Shown: positions 46,470 through 59,432 of the stretch, piece by piece
Layout of the letters: the number at the start of each line of letters is the position of its first letter
Numbering within the stretch: position 1 is the first letter of the stretch
From: Ectobius pallidus
Taxonomy: Eukaryota; Arthropoda; Insecta; Blattodea; Ectobiidae
NCBI GenBank assembly: GCA_964059195.1
Contig: CAXKWD010000008.1
Coordinates: forward strand, 46,604,502 to 46,668,501
Direction of reading: 5' to 3'
DNA: 64,000 nt
Program-made: the position numbers and the translations under genes
Notes under the pieces: model-generated
The model's input: only the letters and a program-made list of their open reading frames with translations
What the model was told of the DNA's origin: nothing
The model's database searches: none

Positions 46470-48814
46470 GCTGTGCGATACGGGAAAGGAGCTGCCTTGT
46501 TACTCGCGGAATGTGTTTCACTAAATAATTTTTATATTGTAATCATTGGTTCTTATCATTTCCACATTTTGAAACTACATAATTTGTGTAGACACTGAGG
46601 GATTGTTTATGATTGTTAGTGTGTGTAGGTGTTACAGAAGTTTGACCATTCAGTTTGCGTGATATTTGTAGATTTTCCCCATGCACAGAAAATCACAATA
46701 CCACTGCTTCAGTCAACTTATTCTCAATATTGGCATTTATTGTCCAGACGAAAGTCTTGAGGTGTTAAGAACTCGGAATAACATACTACATAATAATTGG
46801 GCGAAAGATAAGAGTAAGTCGCCCCTTACGCTCCGAACAATGCGTTGATATGGGAACCTTTTTCGAGCAGTTAAAAATTTGTCCACGAGAGCGCAGCAGG
46901 GTCAGACGAGGTCCTGCCATCTCGTTCTTCCTCATGCTTACGTGTATCAATAAATGTGAATAATGTTGACTTTCTTATAAAAACTGGCGATTAATAACGT
47001 TTAAGTTATATTCCAGAAATCAGATACCTATATTCTGCCTAGGAGAGTGTGAGATCGCCAGAAAAAAAGTATTGATTTTTTAAAAGAATATTAAGGAATT
47101 AATGTCTGTCTAAAGTAATAATTAGTTATATTATGTTGAAAATAAACCTTGCGGGTTGTCATCAAAAACAGGAACAATAATTACTTTGCAGTGGCAGAGA
47201 CATATGTAGCTTAGTGACAAATAATTCAAAATATTTAATTTATTCTTGTATATCGTATGATATTTTTATTCGTTAAATGGTGAAGAAATAATTCAAATTT
47301 TATGAAACGTATTTAAAACTTATTGTACAGTACTTCACCAAGAAAACATCCCATCTTCTTTAGATTTATAACCATAGGCGTAAATATGTAAAAAAATTCT
47401 TTATACAGTAAATCATTTTTAAAAAGTAATTTAGGTTCATGGTTGTTTGCTTTCATAATATTCTTTATACATTTCAGCTTTCCGTCATGAAATTACTGTG
47501 TGGTAAACAGATGCTAGTATTTTATTAATATAACACAGTAGTAATAGAAAGTAAAGGACTTGGATATAAATGTGTAAATATTTTGTTTCTATTGTCATTG
47601 ATATTATAGAAATAATTTTAGGTTACGTTTGCTTGCTTCTAAATATGCTATAGAGGCTTACGAATAATAGATGCTCCAGAATTATAGCTGTCATTAATTT
47701 TCTGTGTGGAAAACAAATACAAATAATAGTATTTGAATAGTGTATCATATTAGTAATAGAATATTCTTTTCATGAAGTCAACGTAATTTGAAAGAAGCTG
47801 GAATGTCAAAATAAGGTAATAAAGTATGAACGATTTTCTTGTGATTATTACTATAGGCCTATATGCGTAATATTTTTAACATCAACTTGTTTAAGAAGTA
47901 GGCCCATAACATACTTTTTGTTTTAGAATTATATTACATACGTTTCAAAATTATGGCTCGCAGGGAATTGTTATTCATCGTACTGGGTACACATGCTAAT
48001 ACTGTAATTCAAAATACTTTGTCCTCTTCGATTCGGGTTAAAATATCTACGTGCATCGGTAATTTCAGTTCTAATATAGTGTTTTAATATCATCAGTGTG
48101 CATTATAAAAGTGAGTATTATTTAATAACAGTGTAGTTTATTTTTTTTTATTTAGAGGGGAAAAATAGCCATCGGCAATTGCTAGTATAGAAAGGAAAAG
48201 TATGCTTTGACGTCTTCTTTATAATAAATATTTTTAAAAATCTTCAATTTACAAGAAATATCAATGCCTGTAAGAATAATTTAGTTTTGCAAGTGTTTGA
48301 ATTTTACGATTTGTTTTAATGTTTGTAATGAAAAAACTTACAAATTCCGTTTAAACAAAATATTCATTATTTTATTATACAAATTATAATAAATGTGAAA
48401 CAGAAATATGTGAATTTTTGTTATAAAATTAATAAATTAAGTAAGTTCTATTTATCACATACTGTCCATACCTTTTTAGAAGTAATTCTGTATCATAGTT
48501 TGAAAGAGAATAAATGGTTGAGTTTCCTGCTGGCCGAACTTTCTGTTTCTAACAACAGTACATATTTATTATTTTTTAGGTATTGATTTAATATTATATT
48601 TTCTTTATGTATTTGTAATTTGTATTTTGTAATATAAATGGCTGAACTGTGCCCGAGCACGAGCGCATGCTCATTCGGGTGGTCTTGTTTTGTTTTGTAT
48701 AAATAAAAATAAATAAATAAATAAGTAAATCTTGTCCATTTGATGAAGATATTGGAAAAATGACCTTCTGATGTAGATAATGAGAATACTACTAGTAGTA
48801 CTAGGCTGCGTTTG
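46470..48814. other. No gene seen; AAAT microsatellite at the end
   Basis: AT-rich. 48,698-48,728 is an (AAAT)n-like tract after a short GC-rich piece (CCCGAGCACGAGCGCATGC), a pattern typical of a LINE or SINE 3' tail, but no element could be delimited. Confidence 0.45.
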
Positions 48815-49270
48815 GTCAGGTTTACGCCGCGACGCCCAGCGTCGGTTTGCGTACGAACGCGTCTGCAGTTATGCCCTATTGCCAACGACGCCTGGATACG
48901 CACTCTTACGCAAGGCTTTTTACCAATGTTGTTAAGCCCTTTTGCCAACGACGCCCAGAAACGCACTCTTACGCAAGGCTTTTTAGCAATGTTGTTTAGC
49001 CCTTATGCCAAGGACGTCTGGATATGCACTCTTACGCAACGCTTTTTTACCAATTTTGTTACGCCCTTATGCCATGGACGTCTGGGTACCCCCTCTTACG
49101 CTAGGCTTTTTACCAATTTTGTTACGCCCTTATGCCATGGACGTCTGGACACCCACTCTTACGCACGGTCTTTTAATTTAAGTTGTTACGCCCTTATGCC
49201 ATAGACGCCGGGGTACACACTCTAAAGCGAGGTTTTTTTCCCGGGACGTTCTGATTATGCACTCTTGCAC
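48815..49270. repeat. Tandem array, about 63 bp x 7
   Basis: Units of 63-64 bp contain ACGCACTCTTACGCAAGGC and TTACGCCCTTATGCCA. Because 63 is divisible by three, an open frame (48,812-49,204) runs through the array; I treat it as a by-product. The array abuts the outer edge of the left palindrome arm. Its mirror copy, if any, would lie beyond 64,000. Confidence 0.85.
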
Positions 49271-49534
49271 AAGGCCTTAAGGAGTCTTCCGCTATTTTGA
49301 ATGACGTCATCACATCCCATACGTCATTACTCCACCTTATGACGTCATAACTATATAGCTTTCTTATGCATGTTAATTTTATATTTATATTTATTTAATA
49401 AAATCTTGTCATAGAGGTGAACTCGTACCATTCAAGTTGTCATTACTGGTTACCTGATTTTAACCGCGTGACCACGGTGACATTCGATGATCCAACCCTA
49501 ACATTGTCTGATATATAATTAAGTTTTTCCTCAG

Positions 49535-50935
49535 TGACGTCATGGTTATTCAATCTTGTACTTTCATATTTGTTTACTAGATGGCAGGTGTGTACCATGC
49601 TATTCACTAGATAGTGCTAGTTAACAGTAATTACTTTCAGAATTATCTACTAGATGGCAGTTGTGTACCATGCAATAAGATGGCGGCTAGCGGTAAATTC
49701 AAAATTCAAAACATTGTCTCATATAATATTCAGTTTTTCTCAGTGAGTCATGTTATTCAATCTTGTGCTTTCATAAATGTTTACTAGATCGCACTAGTTA
49801 ACAGTCATTATTTTCAGTTTTGTCTACTAGATGGCAGTTGTGTACCATGCTATAAGATGGCGGCTAGCGGTAAATTCAAAATTCAAAACATTGTCTTATA
49901 TAATATTCAGTTTTTTTTTAGTGCTGTCATGTTATTCAATCTTGTGCTTTCATAATTGTCTACTAGATCGCGCTAGTTAACAGTCATTACTTTCAGAATT
50001 GTCTCCTAGAAAGCAGTTGTGTACCATGCTATAAGATGGTGACTACCGCTAAATTCGAAATTCAAAACATTGTCTCATATAATATTCAGTTTTTCTCTGT
50101 GAGTCATGTTATTCAATCTTGTGCTTTCATAATTGTCTACTAGATCGCGCTAGTTAACAGTCATTACTTTCAGATTTGTCTACTAGATGGCAGTTGTGTA
50201 CCATGTTATAAGATGTCGACTACCGCTAAATTCAAAATTCAAAACATTGTCTCATATAATATTCAGTTTTTCTCTGTGAGTCATGTTATTCAATCTTGTG
50301 CTTTCATAATTGTCTACTAGATCGCGCTAGATAACCGTTATTACTTTCAGAATTGTCTGCTAGAAGGCAGTTGTGTACCATGCTATAAGATGGCGACTAC
50401 CGCTAAATTCAAAATTCAGAACATTGTCTCATATAATATTCAGTTTTTCTCAGTGAGTCATGTTATTCAATCTTGTGCTTTCATAAATGTTTACTAGATC
50501 GCACTAGTTAACAGTCATTACTTTCAGTTTTGTCTACTAGAAGGCAGTTGTGTACCATGCTATAAGATGGCGACTACCGCTAAATTCAAAATTCAAAACA
50601 TTGTCTCATAATATTCAGTTTATCTCAGTGAGTCATGTTATTCAATCTTGTGCTTTCATAAATGTTTACTAGATCGCACTAGTTAACAGTCATTACTTTC
50701 AGTTTTGTCTACTAGATGGCAGTTGTGTACCATGCTATAAGATGGCGGCTAGCGGTAAATTCAAAATTCAAAACATTGTCTCATATAATATTCAGTTTTT
50801 TCTCAGTGACGTCATGTTATTTAATCTTGTGCTTTCATAATTGTCTACTATATCGCGCTAGTTAACAGTCATTACTTTCAGAATTGTCTACTAGAAGACA
50901 GTTGTGTACCATGCTATAAGAGGGCGACTCGCACT
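49535..50935. repeat. Left 177-bp tandem array, 8 units
   Basis: TGTACCA landmarks fall at 49,664, 49,841, 50,020, 50,197, 50,374, 50,551, 50,726 and 50,905, giving periods of 175-179 bp. Units share GATGGCAGTTGTGTACCATG, AAATTCAAAATTCAAAACAT and TGTTATTCAATCTTGTGCTT. Several units have CTACTAGATGGCAG, which fits the CTCF core consensus at 13 of 14 positions. Confidence 0.92.
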
Positions 50936-50939
50936 ATGC

Positions 50940-51560
50940 TATCCATATTCATCCCAACGGCTGTAATTAGGCCATTTGGACCAACGAAACGTTATGGTCG
51001 TCATGGTAGTCGATTCGAACAATTGAGTTACGCCTTTTAACACTATTCTATCCTCGATTCATAACGATGGCTGTAATTAAGCCATTTGAACCAAGGAGAG
51101 GTTATGGACGTGATGGTAGTCGTTTCGAACAATTGAGTTATGCCCTTTAGCACTACGCTATCCCCGATTCATCCCAACGGCTGCAATTAGGCCATTTGGA
51201 CCGACGAAACGTTATGAACGTTATGGCAGTCGTTTCGAACAATTGAGTTACGCCTTTTAGCACTATGCTACCCCCGATTCATCCCGATGGCTGTAATTAG
51301 GCCCTTTGGACCAAGGAGAGGTTATGGATGACATGGTAGTCGTTTCGAACAATAGAGTTACGCCCTTTAGCACTATGCTATCCACGATTCATCCCGACGG
51401 CTGTAATTAGGCCCTTTGAACCAAGGAGACGTTTTGGACGTGATGGTAGTCGTTTCGAACAATGAATTTACCCCCTTACGCACTATGCTATCCATATTCA
51501 TCCCGATGGCTGTAATTAGGTCCTTTTGATCAAGGAGAGGTTTTGGACGTCATGATAGTC
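50940..51560. repeat. Left 110-bp tandem array, 6 units
   Basis: GGCTGTAATTAGGCC-like landmarks (CTG at 50,961, 51,071, 51,181, 51,291, 51,401 and 51,510) give a period of 110 bp. Shared words are TAGTCGTTTCGAACAAT and ATTCATCCC. A 40-bp duplication (GCGCATGAACGAATAAT) follows at 51,590-51,650. Confidence 0.9.
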
Positions 51561-51979
51561 GTTTCTAACTTATACAACATGACGGCAAAGCGCATGAACG
51601 AATAATAAAATGGTTATGGTGGCAGAGCGCATGAACGAATAATTTAACGGTTGTTATGAGGTATCCGACTTGTAATTGATGAAAAATAGTATTTTATACT
51701 AGTTACTGCTATGCAAGCCTACGATAAACCCCTAACAATGTTTAGTTATTAAAAGATAAAAAGATAAATAAGATTATACTTACATAACCTTTTCCTCTTC
51801 TTCGTCTATACAGCAACAGTTCACCTTCCAGATGAACACTGTTAATAGAATTATTCTTAACTGTTTGTAAATAACTGTGTAAGGATTAGGAAAACGGTTT
51901 AGGTTAGTTTTCATTTCAGAGCGTCACAACGGTATTCTGTATCACGCTCCTATGAAATAATGTGTATAAACAAATGGCT

Positions 51980-52245
51980 TCACAATAGTAGAGCTGGATG
52001 CTTTATTACATCGGTAACCATGTCAAATAAAGATAGATTTTCCCAACTTGGAGGAACACTTTGTTTGTTTATATAATTATACACATCACCCTGCATGAGT
52101 ACAAATTTACTCATAATGTCATTTATGATACTAGAATTCGTCATAAGGAAAGTAATGTCACCATTACGTAAATCAATGCGAGCACTGTCGTATTGTATCA
52201 CACATTCTTTCCAGTCTTTACGTCTCTGTAATTTGAAAGTCTTCT
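51980..52245 (-). CDS. Unidentified exon-like frame, left arm copy
   Basis: Minus-strand frame ending in a stop at 51,980. The frame's first codon further up is GTG, not ATG; a 3' splice site (TCTGTTTAG) just before 52,245 suggests an internal or last exon instead. It includes ECVIQYDSARIDLRNGD, FLMTNSSIIND and DVYNYINKQSVPPSWENL. I do not recognise the family. The right-arm copy (60,546-60,811) differs at only a few residues. Both being open while the neighbouring protease is broken is notable. Confidence 0.5.
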
Positions 52246-52450
52246 CTAAACAGATAAGGTTTAGAATAACAAATATTTTCACATATTTTAGGTAAATTTA
52301 ACAAAAGCGAGGATAAGAGGTACGGCGACAAGATAAGGTAAGCACCGCTAGAATTACCGAGCTCGGAACATCCGGTATCATTCATAATAGAGTAGAAACA
52401 AAAACTTATGTACCGGTCCTTTCTGCCGCTGAGGAAATAGGTTCTGCGTG

Positions 52451-52672
52451 CTAATACCGAAGGAGCAGTCTAGTTGTCACAGCTTCCTTCACCACTTTGT
52501 CGATCATTTTCTGTTTCTTTACAGAGCCTGATGACGAAACCTAAAACAAACAAACAATACTCTTAAGAAAATCTAAATTTATTTCTACAAACATTAGAAT
52601 AATGAATATACAATTATCGATACATACCTTTTTACATTTGGTCTTGCTCTTCCTTGTCTCTGATGAAGACAT
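52451..52672 (-). CDS. Small spliced gene, Lys/Ser-rich, left arm copy
   Basis: ATG at 52,672 opens a 15-codon exon (to 52,628) ending KKTKCKK-like and followed by GTATGT. An intron of 87 bp ends in TTTGTTTTAG, and the second exon runs 52,540-52,451, giving 44 residues. Consensus splice signals and near-identity with 60,119-60,340 on the other arm support a real gene structure. The basic composition could suit a DNA-binding or virion core peptide, but nothing proves it. Confidence 0.5.
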
Positions 52673-52979
52673 CACGAATGTTCTATGAGGTGGACCGTTC
52701 GTTCCAGACACTGCAGCGAAACTGAGCTAGGCTGAAGAAATAGATCTGCTTTGTTCCGAAAACAAAAAGTAAAGGGAATAACATACATGTAACCTACTTT
52801 CTAATCTAGAAATGGATCATGTTGCTATATACTTACAATGCACATGTCTTGGAGAACATCTCTGGCCTCCTCCTCCTTTCCTCGTTCTACACAGAGATCC
52901 AAGGATTTTGTGGAAGATGTGTACGACCTCTCTATCTGGAGATGTAGTAAACATGTTTACAAACACTTGAATGTTCTAA

Positions 52980-53355
52980 CCTTTATTCACGAAGTAGGTG
53001 AATAAGCAGACATAATGTCAACATACAGCCGATGTCGGTCCTTGTAGCCTTTGAGTGTTGTATAGCCTTTGTATAGAGTTTTGATTTATAATTTTTGTTA
53101 TCCCAAAAGAATCATAGTAGTAGGCAAAATTTTGAAAAACATGCCAACCCAATGAGATCCAGGTGAAGAATGAGGATCAGAGTTAATTATATAAAACATA
53201 GGTTTATCCGTTACAACATGTGGTAACATCTCGCTATGGTGCATTAGCAAGACGTAGGATAATGATAGGATAATAGGATACAAGAGATGTTCAACAGTTT
53301 GTTTCATCTGAATATGAAGGATGCAGAATTGAATCTTTTCCACTAAAGATGCCAT
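52980..53355 (-). pseudogene. Adenain-type (C5) cysteine protease remnant, left arm
   Basis: The minus-strand mirror of the right-arm protease at 59,433. The frame from the ATG at 53,355 contains GSHWV (His codon at 53,154-53,152) and then ends at 53,098, because the D-S-F-G and catalytic Cys segments lie in the next frame. The stop directly after that Cys is also present here. The adenain family matures capsid proteins of adenoviruses, Polintons and adintoviruses. The same lesions in both arms point to duplication after decay. Confidence 0.75.
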
Positions 53356-53859
53356 CTGTAAACAAGAAAGAAGTCTAATTAATTGATTAAATAATAATAA
53401 TAATGGTACCACACAAGTTTAATGATTATGTCAAAAAAGTTAGATGAAATCTTACCTTACTAGTTTAAATCACAAAATGTCTGTAGAACGGTAGAGGTGT
53501 TTACTCATTTAACAAACCGAATAAATACAGGACTTTTTAATACATAACTCTCCCCAAAACTCTATTTGTTTTATAACGTAGTACACGTATAATGATTTTT
53601 TCCCCCATTTTAGAATGTTGTAACATAGAGCTTGACATATCAGTAAACAAGTAAGGAGAAAACAAACAAGTATAAGTAGATCCACAGCGTAAAGTCGCCT
53701 TCCGAAAATAGGTAAGGTCAGTATTCCAACAATTTAGTTTTCATACCGATTGAAGTGTAGAAAGAATACATTTCCAAAATAACTAGGTGCAAGTTAGAAT
53801 ATTTTCAACATTTAAATAGTATTTTACAGTTTTTTTTTAATCCACACGCCATGACTTGT

Positions 53860-56185
53860 AATGTCTTCCTGTTCACCTCAGTCGCTATGAAAACTAAATT
53901 ATTTATACAAGTCATGGTTGAAAACTAACACTGTAGAAAACACAACTTGTGATTGAAAACCCTTATAATATTTTAATGTAGAAATGATTACTAACATGAA
54001 CCAAATTAATTTGAAAATGTCTTACTTGTACACTTCAATCGCTATGAAAACTATAATATTTATACAAGTCAAGGTTGAAAACTGACAAAGCGTGTCTTTT
54101 CATACTGTATAAAACACAGTTTGTGATTGAAAATGTACAATTGTATTCAGATGTTGGCAATAATAATGTTATTACAACACAACTCGTGATTAAAAAACGT
54201 ATAATACTATTTAAATGTAGAAATGATTACTTGCATGTGCCAAATTAAATTGGAAATGTCCTACATGTACACTTCACTTTCTATGAAAACTAAAATATTT
54301 ATACAAGTCATGGTTGAAAACTAACAATGCGTACCTTTTCATACTGTATAAAACACAACTTGTGATTAAAAACTGTAAACTATTATTTAATTCTAGAAAT
54401 TATTACTAACATGTAATAATTAATTTGAAAATGTCGTCCTTGTACAGTTCAACCGCTATGAAAACTAAATTATCTATACAACTCGTGGTTGAAAACTGAC
54501 AAAGAATGCCTTTTCATACTGTATAAAACACAACCTGCGATAAAAAACTGAATAAAGTATTTAAATGTAGAAACTATTACTATCATGTACCGAATTAATT
54601 TGAAAATGTCGCTATGAAACTAAATTAATTATACAAGTCACGGTTTAAAACCGACAAAGCTTGCCTTTTCATACTGTAAAACACAACTTGTGGTTAAAAA
54701 AAACTGAATAAAGTATTTGAATGTAGAAACTATTACTAACATGTACCAAATTAATTTGAAAATATCGTCCTTGTACACCGAAGTCGCTATAAAAAACTAA
54801 ATTATTTATACAAGTCATGGTTGAAAACTGACAGAATATTATTTAAATCAAAAAGTATTCACAAAAATGTCTAACTTCTTGTTAATTAGAAGCAAACGTA
54901 CTACTTCTACACTCACACTAATACGAAAACAAAATTATTTTACACAACTTGTGATTAAAGACTGTATAATATTATTTAAATGTAAAGAATATTACTAACT
55001 TGAACCTAATTATTTTGAAAATATCTTTCTACACGTCAGTGGCTATGAAAACTAAATTATTTATACAAGTCATGGTTGAAAACTAAGGAAATGTTATTTA
55101 AATCAAAAATATATTTACAAAAATGCCTTCATGTTCTTAATTAGAAGAAAACTTACTACTTCTTCACTCATGCTAATACGAAAACGAACTTATTTTACAC
55201 AACTTGTGATTAAAAACTGTATAATAGTATTTAAATGTAGAAAATTTTACTAAAGTGTACATAATTAATTTGAAAATGTCTTCTTTGTACACTTCAGTCG
55301 TTACAAAAACTAAATTATTTATACAAGTCATGGTTAAAAAACTGACAGAATATTATTTAAATAAAAAAAGTATTCACAAAAATGTCTAACTTGATGTTAA
55401 TTAGAAGAAACTTACTACTTCTGCACTCACACTATTATGAAAACAAGAAACTTACTACTTCTGCACTCATGCTAATACGAAAACGAAATTAATTTACACA
55501 ACTTGTGATTCAAAACTGTATATAATTTAAATGTAGAAAATATTAGTAACTTGAACCAAATTATTTTGAAAATGTCTTCTTTCTACTCTTCAGTCGCTAT
55601 GAAAACTAAATTATATATGCAATTCATAGTTGAAAACTGAGAAAATGTTATTTAAATCAAAAATATATTTACAAAAATGCCTAACTTCTTAATTAGAAGA
55701 AACTTACTACTTCTTCACTCATGCTATTACGAAAACGATTTTTTTTACACAACTTGTGATTAAAAACTGTATAATATTATTTGAATGTAGAAAATATTAC
55801 TAACGTGTACCTAATTAATTTGAAAATGTCTTCTTTGTACGCTTCAGTCGTTATAAAAACTAAATTATTTATATAAGTCATGGTTGAAAAACTGACAGAA
55901 TATTATTTAAATAAAAAAGTACTCACAAAAATGTCTAACTTGTTGTTAATTAGAAGAAAACTTACTACTTCTACACTCATGCTAATACGAAAACTAAATT
56001 ATTTCAATCAACTTGTGATTAAAGATTGTATAACATTATTTAAATGTAGAAAATATTAGTAACTTGAACCTAGTTATTTTGAAAATGTATTCTTTCTACA
56101 CTTCAATCGCTATGAAAACTACATTATTTATACAAGTCATGGTTGATAACTGACAGCATGTTATTTAAATAAAAAAACGTATTCA
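53860..56185. repeat. Left inner tandem array, irregular 150-290 bp units
   Basis: TATACAAGTCATGGTTGAAAAC and ACAACTTGTGATTAAAAACTG-like words alternate about ten times. The inner half also has TTAATTAGAAGAAACTTACT about five times, against three in the right arm. The two words are near complements of each other in part, so units could fold locally. No coding sense. Confidence 0.85.
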
Positions 56186-57329
56186 CAAAACTTAAAAGAA
56201 CAGAATAACACTATCCAAAAATTATTTCCATGGATGTAGGTATTTACCAGAATTATATTTTGTTCAAACACACATAACTTTTTCTCTTCTCCTGCAACTG
56301 TATTAAAACAAACAGTGCGACGTTTTTCAGAAAAGGATGCATGTGTTTAGCAGAATGTTCTTTTGTTCAAACACACATATTATAACATTTATCTCTGCAT
56401 ACAACTGTTTCCACAACTTTGTCTTTAACTTAAAAGAACAGAAAGACACTATCCAAAAATTATTTACATGGATGTAAGTGATTACCAGTATTTTATTTTG
56501 TTCAAAGACACATTATAACTTTTTTTCTCTTCCCCTGTTTCAAACAAGCAGTACGACGTTTTTTTCACAAAATATTCGTAAGGATGCAGGTGTTTAGCAG
56601 AATTTTCTTTTGTTCAAACACACGTTATAACATTTTGGTCTTTACATACAACTGTAAATGGATATTAACTTTCATGACGGAATAAATTAGAATGTAAATT
56701 TAGTAGCAGAGAAAAGTTGTGAGATCATTTTAAAACTGAAATCAGAACATTCATTTAAGCTTGGGACTGAAAATGTCTTGGTGTTAACAGTACACGAAAC
56801 ATCTGCAAGTCAACTTTCAATATGGTAAAAATTATAATGTAGATTTTGTTAAGTTCATTACAAGTTATCGTTACATAGTCGCGAAAACGTTCATGACGGA
56901 ATAAATTAGAATGTAAATTTAATAGCAGAGAAAAGTTATGTGGTCATTTTAAAACTAAAATCAGAACATTCATCAAAGCTTGGGACTGAAAACGTCTTGG
57001 TGTTAACTGTACACGAAACAAAACTGCAAGTCAACTTTCAATATGGTAAAAATTATAATGTAGGTTTTGTTAAGTTCATTTCAAGTTATCGTTACATAGT
57101 TGCGATTATATTATTATTTAAGTACGTTAGTATTTTAATCAAAACGCTAAAGTAATTTATAATAAAACAATATGATTAAAAACCCTTCCTTATAAAATGA
57201 GTTGGTTTTAGAAAAAAGTTTAATAGATGGTACTGTATTCTATTTAAATTTGCAATATAAAACACTCTTATTTGTTACTACTACACTAAGTAAATTAATA
57301 ATATTAAACAGTTTTTAATAGTTGTGTAA
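56186..57329. other. Loop between the palindrome arms
   Basis: Not inverted-repeated. It consists mainly of two tandem duplications: 238 bp x 2 (from 56,191 and 56,429, with CTTAAAAGAACAGAA) and 219 bp x 2 (from 56,673 and 56,892, with CATGACGGAATAAATTAGAA). No credible gene. The frame at 56,940-57,155 opens at GTG and is not open in the sister copy, so I reject it as a gene. Confidence 0.8.
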
Positions 57330-58930
57330 AAAGAAATTTCGTTTTCGTATTAGCATGAGTGAAGAAGTAGTAAGTTTCTTCTAATTAACAAGTTAGGCAT
57401 TTTTGTAAATATATTTTTGATTTAAATAACATTCTGTCAGTTTTTTAACCATGACTTGTATAAATAATTTAGGTTTTATAACGACTGAAGTGTACAAAGA
57501 AGACATTTTCAAATTAATTATGTACACGTTAGTAATATTTTCTACATTTAAATAATATTGTACAGTTTTTAATCACAAGTTGTGTAAAATAAGTTCGTTT
57601 TCGTATTAGCATGAGTGAAGAAGTAGTAAATTTTCTTCTAATTAAGAACATGAAGGCATTTTTGTAAATATATTTTTGATTTAAATAACATTTACTTAGT
57701 TTTCAACCATGACTTGTATAAATAATTTAGTTTTCATAGCCACTGACGTGTAGAAAGAAGATATTTTCAAAATAAGTAGGTTCAAGTTAGTAATATTCTT
57801 TACATTTAAATAATATTATACAGTCTTTAATCACAAGTTGTGTAAAATAATTTTGTTTTCGTATTAGTGCGAGTGTAGAAGTAGTACGTTTGCTTCTAAT
57901 TAACAAGAAGTTAGACATTTTTGTGAATACTTTTTGATTTAAATAATATTCTGTCAGTTTTCAACCATGACTTGTATAAATAATTTAGATTTTTATAGCG
58001 ACTTAGGTGTACAAGGACGATATTTTCAAATTAATTTGGTACATGTTAGTAATAGTTTCTACATTCAAATAATTTATTCAGTTTGTTTTAACGACAAGTT
58101 GTGTTTTACAGTATGAAAAGGCAAGCATTGTCGGTTTTAAACCGTGACTTGTATAATTAATTTAGTTTCATAGCGACATTTTCAAATTAATTCGGTACAT
58201 GTTAGTAATAGTTTCTACATTTAAATACTTTATTCAGTTTTTTATCGCAGGTTGTGTTTTATACAGTATGAAAAGGCATTAATTGTCAGTTTTCAACCAC
58301 GAGTTGTATAGATAATTTAGTTTTCATAGCGGTTGAACTGTACAAGGACGACATTTTCAAATTAATTATTACATGTTAGTAATAATTTCTAGAATTAAAT
58401 AATAGTATACAGTTTTTTAATCACAAGTTGTGTTTTATACAGTATGAAAAGGTACGCATTGTTAGTTTTCATCCATGACTTGTATAAATATTTTAGTTTT
58501 CATAGAAAATGAAGTGTACATGTAGGACATTTCCAATTTAATTTAGCACATGTTAGTAATCATTTCTACATTTAAATAGTATTATACGTTTTTTAATCAC
58601 GAGTTGTGTTGTAATAACATTATTATTGCCAACATCTGAATACAATTGTACATTTGCAATCACAAATTGTGTTTTATACAGTATGAAAATACACGCTTTG
58701 TCAGTTTTCAACCTTGACTTGTATAAATATTATAGTTTTCATAGCGTTTGAAGTGTACAAGTAAGACATTTTCAAATTAATTTGGTTCATGTTAGTAATC
58801 ATTTCTACATTAAAATATTATAAGGGTTTTCAATCACAAGTTGTGTTTTATACAGTGTTAGTTTTCAACCATGACTTGTATAAATAATTTATTTTCATAG
58901 CGACTGAGGTGAACAGGAAGACATTACAAG
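57330..58930. repeat. Right inner tandem array
   Basis: Mirror of 53,860-56,185, with GTTTTCAACCATGACTTGTA and TTTTTAATCACAAGTTGTGT alternating. Three copies of the AGTAAGTTTCTTCTAATTAA segment, near 57,370, 57,620 and 57,880. Confidence 0.85.
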
Positions 58931-59432
58931 TCATGGCGTGTGGATTAAAAAAACTGTAAAATATTATTTAAATGTTGAAAATATTCTAACTTGCACCTAG
59001 TTATTTTGGAAATGTATTCTTTCTACACTTCAATCGGTATGAAAACTAAATTGTTGGAATACTGACCTTACCTATTTTCGGAAGGCGACTTTACGCTGTG
59101 GATCTACTTATACTTGTTTGTTTTCTCCTTACTTGTTTACTGATATGTCAAGCTCTATGTTACAACATTCTAAAATGGGGGAAAAAATCATTATACGTGT
59201 ACTACGTTATAAAACAAATAGAGTTTTGGGGAGAGTTATGTATTAAAAAGTCCTGTATTTATTCGGTTTGTTAAATGAGTAAACACCTCTACCGTTCTAT
59301 AGACATTTTCTGATTGAAACTAGTAAGGTAAGATTTCATCTAACATTTTTTGACATAATCATTAAACTTGTGTGGTACCATTATTATTATTATTTAATTA
59401 ATTAATTAATTAGACTTCTTTCTTGTTTACAG

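Larger units (their letters stand above)
49271..56185. repeat. Left arm of giant imperfect palindrome
   Basis: The whole arm is the reverse complement of 57,330-64,000. Anchor pairs: AAGGCCTTAAGG at 49,271 with 63,993-64,000; the exon frame 51,980-52,282 with 60,509-60,811; the protease 53,098-53,355 with 59,433-59,690. Unique segments are about 97-99% identical by eye. From outside inward the arm holds CRE-like sites, the 177-bp array, the 110-bp array, three coding remnants and a third array. The outer limit may extend left of 49,271; this cannot be judged because the partner runs off the window. Confidence 0.92.

Noticed and set aside
48812..49204. A 130-codon plus-strand frame
   Set aside because: It is a by-product of a 63-bp tandem array whose unit length is a multiple of three; no ATG context or domain supports it.
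56940..57155. A 71-codon frame in the palindrome loop
   Set aside because: It opens at GTG and is not open in the neighbouring tandem copy.
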